Shown here: piece after piece, positions 13,301 to 25,324 of the stretch
Layout: the number at the start of each line of letters is the position of its first letter
How positions within the stretch are numbered: the stretch's first letter is position 1
Assembly: GCA_033439685.1 (NCBI GenBank)
Contig: JAUEDM010000002.1
Location: forward strand, 2,914,001 to 2,978,000
DNA: 64,000 nt
Source: Apodospora peruviana
Taxonomy: Eukaryota > Ascomycota > Sordariomycetes > Sordariales > Lasiosphaeriaceae
Direction of reading: 5' to 3'
The notes under the pieces: model-generated
Seen by the model: the letters and a program-made list of their open reading frames with translations, nothing else
Told to the model about the DNA's origin: nothing
Databases searched by the model: none
Position numbers and translations under genes: made by a program

Positions 13301-16300
13301 GTGCTCATCAACATTCTGGTCGTCCGTGCGCTTTATTGTAGATCCCGCAATATTTGAACTCACACAATTTCTATTCTCGGTAGCGAATATACAGGGAAGA
13401 CCCCTGGGGCGATCGTTTTCTTGTGTGGTGGTGTTGGGATTCAATTCCGCACCGTGACCTTGGCACGCAACGACAACGACTGTTCATTGACAGCACGGTA
13501 AAGCCGTACCATACGACAGTGCAAACATCCGTCACATCTTGCATCTCATGTGGATGTGAGAAAGATTGCACCCAGCTTACTGGCTGATAACCACCGGTTC
13601 GCTCCCGCGCACGCACCCGCATATTTGAGGGGTTCGGGGCCGGAGCGCGGCGGTCGCCAGAAGTCACTAAGGTACCTAATATGGGGTACGGATAAGCACG
13701 AAAGAAAAGATCGGTCTGTCGTTGTTGCTGCTGCTGATGCTCTCACACCTGCAGACATCAACATCTGCCTGGAGAGTCCAGAACACCTTGTTGCACCAGC
13801 AATTAGTAATCCTGCGCCTTTGAAATCTCATACGGATTATTCCGTACCTGGCCACAAAATGGCGTGTTGAAAGTTAAATTCAAGCTGCTATCGTGTTGAG
13901 GAACTCTGGCTGAGCATTGTTTGGATGGTATATGCCGAAGGTCCCGTCTTGGATAACAAGAGGACCGCAGACTATTCCTGTTGAACAGACCTTGAACGGC
14001 CAACATCAAGGAAGGTTTCCAAGTTCCTACCTACCGTACTAAGGTATGTTAATGTACGGGATCTGTCCAAAACATCTTATTCCGTACATGTACGGGTTAT
14101 TGATACGGGACGGTGCGTTCCAGAACTCAGGGTCTAGGTCAGGTGGGCAGGCAGCCAATCAGCTGACCGACATCATGTCAATTAAGGTAAGGCAGAGCAA
14201 GGCAGGCAAGCGCTCGGCAACGCCGCAACCTGACTTGTCGCAACGGCAGCCGGTCTGGGCCTTGGATAGGATACTTAGACTTGAAGATGAGATACCGCGG
14301 AGCAAACGGGGAGTGAGGCTCAAAAAGGAAATCTTTAACGACATGTTGGATTGGTAGCGTATTTGGTCGGAGAAAACATAGCTGACCTCCTGTACCTCTC
14401 GTTCGAACTGCGGCGTGCGGCATCCACCATCGCAATAAGATCCATCATCCCATGCAACCGACCGACGCCCGGAATCCCAGAGATCCGGCGAGCAAAACCG
14501 TTACTAGTTAGCTGCGTATGGGATACCTTAGTGTAGCTGCGGGTTGTGGGTGGTGCAGGACGTCCAGGAAGAGGTTAAACGAATAAGAAATGAAATAGCA
14601 ACTGAGGAAGAAGAAAAAAGGAAAGAAAAAACAGAAACAGAAACGGCAAATGGGCCGAGACATTGGGGTGACCGCAAAATGCGAGATCACAATTCAACGA
14701 AAGCTTTTCCCGGTGGACCTGATGCGGGCGGGCTGGCGGGCTGGTGAGGTGGCTGACGGACCGGGGGGGGGGGGGGGAAGTGCGGGTGACACGACACTGG
14801 TCTCGCTCGCGGGCCCGGGACCGGCGATGGAGAGCCGGGACCGTGTTACCTTGCCGTGCTTAACCAGAAAATTTCGTGGCTGATTCTCTGATTCACCTAT
14901 CCGTATCGAGATATCGCACTACACGTGTGTACCAGTCAGTAATCTGCATATCCGTAATCTGTACATCCGTAACCCGTATGGAACGGAAAAATAAAGCGGC
15001 GTATGCAAGCTCGGGAAGAAAAGGAGGTCTGGTCTTGTGAGCAAGGATGACGCAAAATCCTTTCGGTCGGGTGTTTTCTTGTACAATGCTTTGATCAATC
15101 AAGCTCGTTGATTGATGTCTTGCCTTATTACCCAACCCGTACATGGAAAACCTTTATGTGGTATTCTATACTTATGCGCATGTGCAAGGCAAGATAAAAC
15201 AAAACATGATGTCGACAAATGATGATAAATGACGATGCCGTACCGAGAAATGATATGGCGTTGACCCCGGATATGAACTTCCGGATGAGGGCGGCGGCAT
15301 GCGGCGTGGCAACGTGGCAACGGGGCAACGACCTCGCCTTATCCTAGTCCCTTCCGAGCAGCGGCGGAAACAGCGGCGGCGCCGGGCAGCGGCTCTTGGG
15401 TCATCCCAACTTCGGTCGGACCCAAGATACAATACGAGGGGCCCGAAACCAAAACAAAACATTCCTACCTAGTGATTCCAATTTGATATTCATGCGGGAA
15501 GGATTAAGAGATGTTTTGAAACAAAACAAAAAGTCAAAACATGCAAAGAGGGACCTTCCCTAGTTTATTTTTTTTCTTTTTCTTCTTTCCTGATCGGATG
15601 GATCTGATCTCATCTCATTCAAACAAGGGTTTAAATGATTCCGTTATCCATGTCTGCCATGTGCTCGCATGATGCGTTTTTGTGGAGAAGAAGAATTGGA
15701 AGCGAAACAAAACAGACGAAGGAATATCGATCGAACGACCAACGGGGAGAAAAGGAGATGAGGTGAAACGGGCGAGGCTAATAAAATCCGAATGACACTA
15801 GGCACGCCCGTCATCCGATCCAAGAGATAATTCCAATAGCGCGGCCGATAGTTTGTCTAGCATCTGCAGGTAGGTAACAGCAGGTTGGTAAAATAAATAA
15901 ATAAAAAACCGGCGCAGAATAATCCGTAGACAAATAAAAATCCCACAGGATGTAAAATGCAATCGGTACGCGCACAGGGATTTTTATGCTCCTGCTGTGA
16001 AAGGCGTGGTGGGTTTTTCGCAAAATTATCCTGAAGCGGACCAGGACCTTGGCGGACCTGCGGCCAGCTCTTTCACATACACAGTGGCTATTCTCAGTCC
16101 CGAGGAACAGGAAGCGCCGAGTGGGGTTTCCAGCAACACGACAGAGCGAGCTGTGGGGAGAAGAGTCCCGACAGTTTGTCCCGAGTTCCTTAATGTGGTG
16201 GCGATGAAGAGATTTGTGGAGAAGAGTTGAAACGGTTTTCCATTATTTCCATTAGTGCTTTAGTGCGTGGAGAAGACGTTAACCACGTGTTTATCTGGAT

Positions 16301-18499
16301 TCAACCTGTGGTCAAAGAATCCTCATGTGTCCGTCCCTGCGCTAATTATCCATACCCTACCTAAGGTACCCTTGTCTTCTCTCTCTGGATTGGAAACTTG
16401 GCTCCTTGGCTCGCTCCATATCTCAGATGCGTTCCAAAGGCGGTGGTCTGCTTTATCGCGGGTCGAGTCAGTCAGACCGGGAGTTTGGTGAAGTGGAATC
16501 TGTGTTCCTGTCATGTATCGTAAAGTGAAGAGGGTTTGTAGGGTATTCTAATAAGGACTGGCTGGCTTGGTGGGTTTAACAGTACGATGGAACGAGGACG
16601 GCAGATGAACCGAGGTTATCTGATATTGAAGAGATCTCGGAATGTCCCAAGGACACAAACAGACAGTCAGAGAGTTAGACACCTGACAAGAAACCACTAT
16701 CGGTACAGCAGCAGTTGCAGCGAGCGAAGCTGCCTTGCACTCAAACTTGGAGTAGATATCCTCGGTTTAGGTTGGTCTTGTATTGAACAAGCTGTCGTCT
16801 TGGACGATACAAGGCATCGGAGCCCCGGTGCCTCCTAACCACAACAAAGCATTGATCCAAAGACCTTCGAGCTTCTGATAAAACACCGAAGAGTCAAACC
16901 TCGTGATTAGATACCTACACAGCTCCGGATGTGAGTACTCCGACTCTCTGGTCGATGGGGCCTTTGGCGGTGATAGGAACGAACAGGAACGATAATCGCC
17001 TCCCAGTCCGTTGCCAAGCCAGGCCAGGCCAAACACTATTCGTGAACCGGACAGATGATGATGACCTCTCAATTCACTATTACACCACCTACTACCTTGA
17101 AAGGAGCTGCTTCTCCCTCAGGGGCGAGTCATATTGGACACCAGGCCCGCCGTTACCCGCCCCCTTTCATTCATGTGAAGAGTTTACGCTAATTGACTGG
17201 CCTTTTCATATGAACAACGTATTGACACTGCATGGGATAAGGTTCAGCTTTTTGAGAAGACTTCAATAGAGCCCATTCGGAGGGGAAATGGGAGTTTGAC
17301 CGGTTCAAACTATCCCATTCTCACAACGCCATTGCATCGACAGCGAGAACGCCGCCACATCACACCATTGGCGGACCATGGATGCCGGAACCTCTTCTCG
17401 GTTTACTCAGGAAGTCGACCGGTAAATCGGGGGGTTTCGGTCGAAGTGGAAATTCATCCAACGGACTCCGAAGGTGCCAAACGCTCGTACCGCCGGGTCG
17501 GAATGGAGTCAAGTCGCAGTCAAACCTCAAACTAAGCCGCTTAGGCAAGGTAGTCATAGCCACTAGGACCAGTTCTATAACGACAGACCAACTCATATGT
17601 GATGCTGAGAATGTCTAAGGAGCAGAAAAACAATGAACTGTTCCTCAAGTCATATGAACACTGATTCCATCGAGACCGGATCCCTGTACTTACGGTTCTC
17701 AGTTATGTAGTCGTAACTTACGGACTACTCACAGTACAATTTCGCACCAGTCAGGTACGGAGGGAAAGGGAGCAACGTTGGCTGCGAACCGTCGAGCACA
17801 ACACTTACTCGCAGTACCCAAGTCACCGGAACTCAATCGTCGAAACCTAAGATACGGTAGTTGAACCAAGGAAAATGGCGAGGTACAATACCTGGGTACG
17901 AACCAGCTTTACCAAGAATGGAGGCCCCTATTGAGATCAACCCAACAGGATCCACGAGTAGGTACTGTACATGCAATTCCGACAATTCAGCCACCCATAC
18001 ATGGCCGTTCCAGGGACGGGTTTGCTCACTCTCCAGATTTCTCGTGCATCATGTTCAAGTTTTAAAGTTCACGCTTTTTTTAGGATTTTGATCGGACCAG
18101 CACGATTCACGGTCCGCCGTGAGTCATGATTGAGATACCTATCTCACATGGGTCTACCGGACAGCCCTGAACCTTACAAATGTATGGTGAAAGACGATGG
18201 AATCATGCATGTCAAGCGTGTTCTTCATATGAAAACACCGCAAAACAGTCTTGCATATTATTTGTTGTCGATTCACGTCACTGCTGCAAGGCTGCCGGCG
18301 TGAACTCTACTAAGGGACGTCTACTTTCGGAGAAGGCCAGGATTCCCTTCGCACTCAAGAGCGTCGATCATGATTACCCTTTGATAAGACTGGTTGTTCT
18401 GACTCCGTGAAGCTTTCTGCAGGTTAGACCTAGCGAAAAGGGACAGCATGGACCCCTCCCACCTTGCTGACCAGCTGGTCATGAGAGTCCCGTCATATG
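10366..18499. other. Gene-free region downstream of the Myb regulator
   Basis: I find no convincing coding region in these 8.1 kb. The longest open frames (189-220 codons near 12.0-12.8 kb) lie on opposite strands of the same stretch and show no protein-like features. There is a poly-T tract near 12817-12838, a run of 15 G at 14763-14777, several TACCTAGGTA-like and TCCGTAC-like palindromes (a perfect 14-base one at 14082-14095), and A+T-rich patches near 15500-15960. The first few hundred bases are probably the 3' untranslated region of the Myb gene. Confidence 0.55.
14763..14777. repeat. Run of 15 G
   Basis: A homopolymer of 15 G in non-coding DNA. Like the C run at 8896-8915 it is liable to length error. 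Confidence 0.9.
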
Positions 18500-21253
18500 T
18501 CAACCGTCCCTTGGGGTAATGCGTGCTGGATTGCTACTTCTCCCTTGGCTGCCCCTGGCCACAGGCCGGCCTGCTGCAATACGAGCCGCGCTTACAGAGC
18601 CAGCAGTGCTTGGTCGAGTCACGGTAGACTGAATTGCAGACTCTACTGAGGCGTTAGTGGCTACGGACAGAGGCGACGGCGACGCGGAAGCCAACCCCCG
18701 GGTGGCTGTCGTACCCAAGCAAGTGACATGTTCGGGGGTTACACTGGCGGAGGAACGCATCGATAGTGATTGAGACTGGTCTCCGGCGTCCCGTGCGCCG
18801 TGCAAACTCCCGGTGTTCCCACCGCTGGAGGACAAATATCCGTAGGCAAGACTGTTTGACAGCCCGTAGGCCCCAAGTTGGTGATCCCCGGCTGGCTCAG
18901 GCCTAGAACCAGGTTCAGGCTCTAGGGCCCTCCGGCTCCCGTCGGTGGACGACGGAGCAGTAGCCACGGCGTGGTCTTGTGAATAGTCACAGTAATGCAG
19001 CACTCGCACCCCTGAGTTAGCCATATCAAGGCTGTATTCATCGCCGGCACTACCACCACCTATCCACACCACTGAGTTTGTAGATCCAGACGAAGTCAAC
19101 GAGCTGTCGCGAGAGTCGACCATGCTAGATGTGCTTGCAAGCCCCTTCTTTGAGGGAGAACCTTTCGGTATCACTGCTGACAACGGACACCGTAGACCGA
19201 AATCGACACCGTGCTGCACAGTCAGTGGACATGTGGACTTCACGGATCCTTTTGATCCTGCTTCGGGTGATTGTTGAAAGGTTGAGCTTGAGGGACTGAC
19301 AGGTAGCACTTCGTCGTCCCCAAGACTGAAAGAGTATCTCCGTCCTCGTTGAGGTGCAGCCTTTGATGACTCATGCCTATTGTGCTTCATGAGCCTGTTC
19401 ACCTGTTGCACATGCTCTTCTGGTTTGTCGTGACTGACAGGAGGTTGATGAGATGGAGAGCGTGTATAACTGTCATCATTCATCACCACGGGCGTTGCGA
19501 CCGGTTGGATCCGTACAAAGTCCCCAAGCTCACGGCTGCCCGAGCGTCGAGCGACCCATTCGTCGGTCACATGGTTATAGACTGGATCAACCCTGGAATC
19601 TTCCAATCGTAAATCAACATGAATTGTTCTTGCTTTATTCGACCGGTGCTGTTTGGTGACCCAGTCTAGGCTCGCGGTAGTGCTGTCCGAGGAGGAAAGG
19701 TGTTGCTCTCCTAACAACGCTGGGGTGTGCAGTGTTTGTTGGAGAGACAAAGAGGCGTGGGGCCGAGAAGGGTAATCTAAGCTGTTATCGGGACTCTCTC
19801 GATCAAAGTTTGTCGGTTGTTGATGGTTCGCTCCATGTGTTGACCACTTTCTCCTTTTCTTGACACCCTTCGGGGATTTAGTGGAGCGCGGTACTCCTTG
19901 ACGTTGTCCGGAGAGCTGCTGTTCTCTCAGCCGGCGCAGATTGTCCCTATTGCGGGTCTCCACAAGGCGACTCATCAACACGTCGTTACCGTCGTCGGTG
20001 TTCCGTGGCATTGACCCTAGATGATGACTATTAGACAAGGGAAACATAAAATCCATCCGGAATTTACCCACCTATCGTTTTATTACAAGTGACTTGAAAT
20101 GTAGGGGGCTTCTTTTCCAACAAAGTGGTTGAATCGTTAACATCAACCTTCTCTTGCTCCTCCCCAGCTCCCCATTCACTTGTTCCGTCTGATAGATTCG
20201 CTTGTTAGCACTTGTCGAGCAGCTCGACAAAGAAAGGTCACACGTACCATGATCTTGCGAACTGCTCAGCCTTTTGAGTCTGGCTTGGAAACGCTTACTC
20301 CCTGATCGATCCACCAGACTGCCATGCCTTGCAAGGGCGACACTTGCAATGCCGTCCTTGCTCTTCTTGGCCAGTACGACCTCGAGCCGTCTGATCTCTG
20401 CCTTGTACCGATCTTCGCGATGAATCCATTCTTCGCTAATACCACGAAACTGTTCGAGCTCCTTCTCGCGCAAATTCCTGAGCTCGTCAAGCTCATGTTC
20501 TGTCTTCAGCCTCTGGTGGGTCAAATGCGCAAAGCCCTCCATCAGCCCAAGCACATACGAATTATACCTGTGAACACCATGTCAGTTACAAATAATGATG
20601 GCCGCAAGACAAAAGAAAACACAAGACAAAAGCGGGAGCCTGTCATTTTCTAAATCTAGTACCACAACGTAAAGAATGTATCTGACGAAGTGGAAACGAA
20701 AAGAAAATGAATGGAAGCCTTACTTGACAGGAATAGGAGTCAAGGGGTCCCTTTTGCTCATCATGACCGCCTGTAGGGTCTCGACCATCTGCATGAGGTT
20801 TGGGTTGAACCATGTGCTCTCCTTCCGACCTAGCGAGGAGACTCGTCCAGGTATTTGTCCAGGTGGTGCACTGGCACCACGCCATTCGTAAGAGTCACGA
20901 AAGGTATCGTCATTGTCGCTGGGGGCTGGGACATTGAGTGGGGCGAGTACTGCCGCTGTGCCACCTCGATGAGAATCATCGCGACCGGAGCCAGAGGTTC
21001 CACCACCAATGGGAAGGTTCAACAGACTAGAAACGCGCTGTGGGAAAGCCGGCCGTGTTACCCGATGTTTGCTCGGCGACAACTGCTGTGGTTTCTGCTG
21101 CTGCTGGGACTGGTGGAGCATATCATGAGAAGGCGCCGGCATAGCTTCGCCGCCAGTAGCGGTATCACTTTTTGATGGAGAAATTGGGGAGTTGGTGTTG
21201 TTGGCCGGTGTGCGTGACCGTTGAAAGCCGCGAAACCAGCCAGTATCAGTCAT
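18500..21253 (-). CDS. Uncharacterised coiled-coil, Ser-rich protein
   Basis: I assembled four exons: 21253-20724, 20567-20248, 20188-20072 and 20016-18500. They join in frame to 827 residues. Introns are 156, 59 and 55 nt; the second has a clear GCTAAC branch point and the third a CTAAT. Residues 1-176 are low complexity with a Gln-rich patch (SQQQQKPQQL), then a conserved-looking stretch (SSLGRKESTWFNPNLMQMVE). Residues 177-245 (NSYVLGLMEGFAHLTHQRL onwards) are helical and charged, with heptad-like Leu spacing, probably a coiled coil. The last 500 residues are rich in Ser, Gly and Pro with basic patches (KGVKKRRKW), which may be nuclear localisation signals. I do not recognise a family. The gene is transcribed in the same direction as the cap-binding-like gene 1 kb away. 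Structure is well supported by phase; function is unknown. Confidence 0.8.
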
Positions 21254-22226
21254 CTTTCTGGACTCAGCAGGGCCAAATGCGCAGATATAGAAGTATGTGG
21301 AAGACGCCGCTGAGTTGAAAAAGGCTTGATTAGAGATGTCTTTCGGTCAGGATGCAGAAGACAGCAAGTCTGCATGCCAGAATTCCTAATCCACGCGCCT
21401 GGAAGGGAGGTTGATAACCCCAGAGCGAGATGATGGGAGAAGCAAAGGATGACGGGTTCATGAATGGCTTCACATGTACCGTGCTCTGAAGACATCCAGC
21501 AAAAATTGAGATGGGGCAGGAAGGGATTGCGGTAGTCAACTGCGATGACCCTTCCTCACAAGAATCGGATGTTGCTCGTCGCATCATTCAGATTCCACGG
21601 TTCCAGGTTGACAGATGACCGGCTGCCTGCACCTTCCCATTCTTCAGTGCTATACATCAGACGGAAAGCTCCCAAGGCAAATACCCACACGGTAGATTCG
21701 TTCATTGCAGGTCTTCAGGTTCAAAATTATACGTTACACTCTCGGAACAAACCAAGGCAAAAGCAAAGACGAGCCGACGAGACCAAAAAGAAAAAGCCGA
21801 AGGGTCTCAATTCAACGAAAGTGAATTTTAATGCCTCAAGATCGATCCGCCCTGTTTGTTTGGTGTTAAATTCTTCCAATATATATTTCTTTTGAGTGTC
21901 CTTTGAAGCTCATGCTCGCTTTTTTATCCCCTCGCGAAGGTCTGGCAAGAAGTTTTGCCCTACATCGCATGTAAGTAACATGATGAACCCGAAGCGATCG
22001 CGAGGGCAGTCCTCGTACCTTTCTCAAGCCCCCTATCCTACACCTTTGCAGACTCTCCCTCTGCGAGGACTGAACTTTTAAGTGAGGTCCTCGTCAGTCA
22101 TTTGGTCGGTCTTTTGATGCATGCACTTGACTTTCGCCATCGCGGCATCCGCCTGTGTTATCAGCCAACGTTCCAGCAAGGCCTTTCGAACTTGCTTTAA
22201 ATATGGTGGGGTTTCGTTCGTTGGCG
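21254..22226. other. Spacer between two tandem minus-strand genes
   Basis: This 973 bp spacer holds the promoter and leader of the coiled-coil gene and the 3' end of the NCBP3-like gene. I see no further coding region in it. Confidence 0.6.
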
Positions 22227-23794
22227 TTAGTAAAACAGATCTTCAGCTTTCTGCCTACGTCGACCCCTGCCATCCAGCTTCTCCGAAAACAACTCCTTAT
22301 GTGAGTTGCCTGGGCTGCCGAATCGGTCGGGGAAGAGTTCCTTGACGGTCGGTCCGGTGCCTTTGATAGCGAGCCCTTGATCGGGTCCGCGTTTGTTAGC
22401 CAAGCCGCGGATGTTGAATGTGCTGGTGGAACTCGTTGCGGTTGCTCGGGGCGTGATTCGCTCTGCTAGTTTTGCTACATTTGTTGTCAATGCCGGTTCA
22501 AGTCAAAATGGTTGCGTCAGTGATAAGATATGCTTGTTAATGCGCATGGCTGTGAGGCGCCGGGAAAAGAATATTACCGCTGGTCGATTGGCTGCGAAAA
22601 GAGAGTCGTAACATACCGCTTACTAGGATTGCGCCGTCGTCGACCTGATCCATTTGCGCCTTGCCCTCTGACGGCGACGAGACCTTCGTGGGGAAGAGCT
22701 CTTTGGCGTGGTTGCTTGCAGCAGCTACCTTTGAAGGAAAGAGTTCGCGTGCACTGTTCTCCTTGGAGAGGCGATCTTTGCTCGACCGAACTCTTTCGCG
22801 ACTGTGTAATGCAACACCACCCCGGGCCTCCTCATCCACATCCATTCGAGCGTCACCATCGCGATCGCGTACCGGCGATGCTGACCGATTACGGGACTGC
22901 AAGCCGCTGGCGGAACGCCGATCTGGAAAAAGCTCCTTTTCTCGGTTTCGCCGGGTATATGATCGGATCCTATCGGACTCGGTAGAATTGGATGAGGAAA
23001 CAGAGTCTCGTCGGGACCGCGGTCGTGGAGCTTGAACGCGCTTGGCCAATGCTTCTGGGTTGTCGTCGTAGAGGTTTACGTCAAATGTTTCCGGCTCCTC
23101 CTCGTCGTGGCGGTCGTTCCGTCTCCCATTGCGTCGGTCCCTTCTATAACCATCGTCACGATCGCGATACTTCCGGTTGAAATCCCCACGCCTACGTCGC
23201 TCTTCCGGGTCGTATTCCGGGTGCAACAAATAGAAGCGGCTGCGAGCCGCAGCTCCAGTCACCTTCTTGTCACTCTCGACCGCAAAGCGGACCTGGAGGA
23301 CGCTGTTTGGCTTTTTGGAAAACCCTTTCGCCTGCACGTCTACCAGAGGCGGCATCTGGGAGGCATCGGCAATCTGAACTTCTGCCAGGGCAACAAGTGC
23401 CTCTTGCGCTGTTGCTTCGGATTTGAAGACGAGATTCGCAGAGCTGTCGTCGATCCACTCGATTCTGTCGAAGCGGCCGCCACCGTAGTGTTCGGCAAGA
23501 TATGCTTTGAGGTCGTCGGGATTGAATGTGTCCAGCCCGCGTAGGTGCACCTTGCTGGCCACGACCGTCTTAGCAGCCTGTGAGACTTGGTCCCCTTCAT
23601 TGACGGGCTCGTCAATCTCGCCGGGTTCCTGGAAGTGTAATAGGTGAGTAGACAGTCACTCGGGATTAGTCTGCCACGTATGACGTTGGGAGCCGAACCT
23701 GCTCCTCCCCGGTGATAATGTCGTGGGTGTACGCTTCGGGAATTACTGGGACATTCTGAACGTCATCGACGTCCATTTCAATGTCCAGATCCAT
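22227..23794 (-). CDS. NCBP3-like nuclear cap-binding / mRNA export protein
   Basis: Three exons, 23794-23699, 23628-22617 and 22474-22227, join in frame to 451 residues. Introns are 70 and 142 nt, the first with an ACTAAT branch point. Residues 58-115 (HLRGLDTFNPDDLKAYLAEH, then IEWIDDSSANLVF) match the degenerate RNA-recognition fold of NCBP3 (DUF2414), and the following VRFAVESDKKVTGAAARSR matches the second conserved block of that family. In animals NCBP3 binds the mRNA cap with NCBP1 and links it to export; the same role here is inferred. Residues 170-320 are Arg/Asp/Glu and Ser-rich. The C-terminal half carries five short repeats: ELFP at about 264, 327, 342 and 415 and ELFS at 430, and the protein ends DLFY. 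The start Met leads directly into an acidic MDLDIEMDVDD segment, as is common in fungal members. Confidence 0.85.
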
Positions 23795-25324
23795 GGCGGG
23801 AGCTTGGCGGCTGTTTGCGACGGAGCGGGAGGATAGCGTATAAGAGGGTGTGTGCCTCGGAGTGAGTAGGTAAGACTGCACGATAATGCGATTGTGCGAT
23901 CGGAAAGTGGAGGATGAAGTTTCGATCCAATTCCTAATAGAACACGTGGGTTGGGTGCGGACACAAAGCCGAAGTGTGCTTCGTGAGTGGCACAAGAGGA
24001 TGTTTAATGATGTCGGGAGTGGTGGGGGTTTGCGGGAAGAATGGCGACCTGATGTCCAAAGCGAGGAAGCACGCGCTTGGGCCTGAGAGAGAGGGCCAGC
24101 GACGCGATCGGAGAGTCGGTGCACGGTGCCACGGCCAAGCCACTGACCGAGCTCTTCGGCATTTGGCCTGAGCTAACCCGTAGCCTCCCGCCGTCCCACT
24201 GCTTGGCGGAATTATTTGCCAGCTGTCAAATCCAGCTGTTGAGCCTTCGGCTTGTACCACACCGGATGAGTCTTTTCAACTCAGATCAGGACAATGAGCA
24301 CGAGAAGTCTTGAGCAGAAAGATACCACATCACGAAACAGAAGTTTTAATGTACACTGCGAGAAAATCGATACAAAACTGGCGTTTCCACCTTAAAGCGC
24401 CCACGAAAGTTCACCAAGCAGACTAAGGTACCCACCTGGTCCTCAGATTGTCTCACCGTCGCCAAAGTTCAGAACTTTTCCTCCTCCACTACAATCATCC
24501 TATGCTAACAGTCAATACCGCCTCAAAGCAGCCCAACCTGTCAACAGCCAGAGAACACCAACAATTCCGCGCAATAACAGCAATCAACGCCCGTACAAAA
24601 ACTTGATGCCAGCATTTAGAGATGGCCTCCAGCTCACTGGCTCCTGTCTTGGACGTCTATTTGTCGCGGGAGGAACGACACATTTGACACCGGCGGCACA
24701 CAGATACACACCCCAGCAGCGAGGTGGTCATTCGAAATGGAATATCTCGTTCGATATTAGACAACAGGTACAAAATGCAGAATCCATATGAAGATGACGA
24801 TGCATGCATCAAGTCTCGACTCCACAGAAAGAATCACTCTTGAGCAGTTAAAGGTCCCTTCCAAAGGAAACAGGAGTATTTACCTCGCTGTGCTTGTTTG
24901 CTTGCCCAATCTCATACAATTCTCTTCATACCCGGCTCATCCAACATCCTGAAATAACTATCACGTCATTCGCTTCTATTGTATTGGAAAGAAAAAATTG
25001 AAAAAGTACGCCCTTCCATGTTGGTAATCTTCGTTCTCCAAACGCCATCCTTCCCACCTATTTCCACCTGTTGTCCACCATATCCCAAGTCTATATTGAT
25101 ATCATCCAACCTATCCGAAAGCGCTAATGTTGTCACAGTGTATAACCTCGTTTACGTCGCATGTGTTTTTATGTGTTTTTCTTTCATCTTCAAGTGGCGA
25201 GAAAGGCGTCATTCGAGAGAGGTCTGCAGTAATACATAACGTGTTATGTATGGGGTATATGTCTCATCATTCAAAGCGTTATTTCGTCGGGATGTGGAAG
25301 TCGGGGTCCGTTCGTCGTGGTATT
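23795..25324. other. Intergenic region, no gene seen
   Basis: This 1.5 kb stretch holds the promoter side of the NCBP3-like gene and the 3' side of the next minus-strand gene. It is Thr/Pro-codon-like in places but gives no open frame longer than about 110 codons with protein character. Confidence 0.55.
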
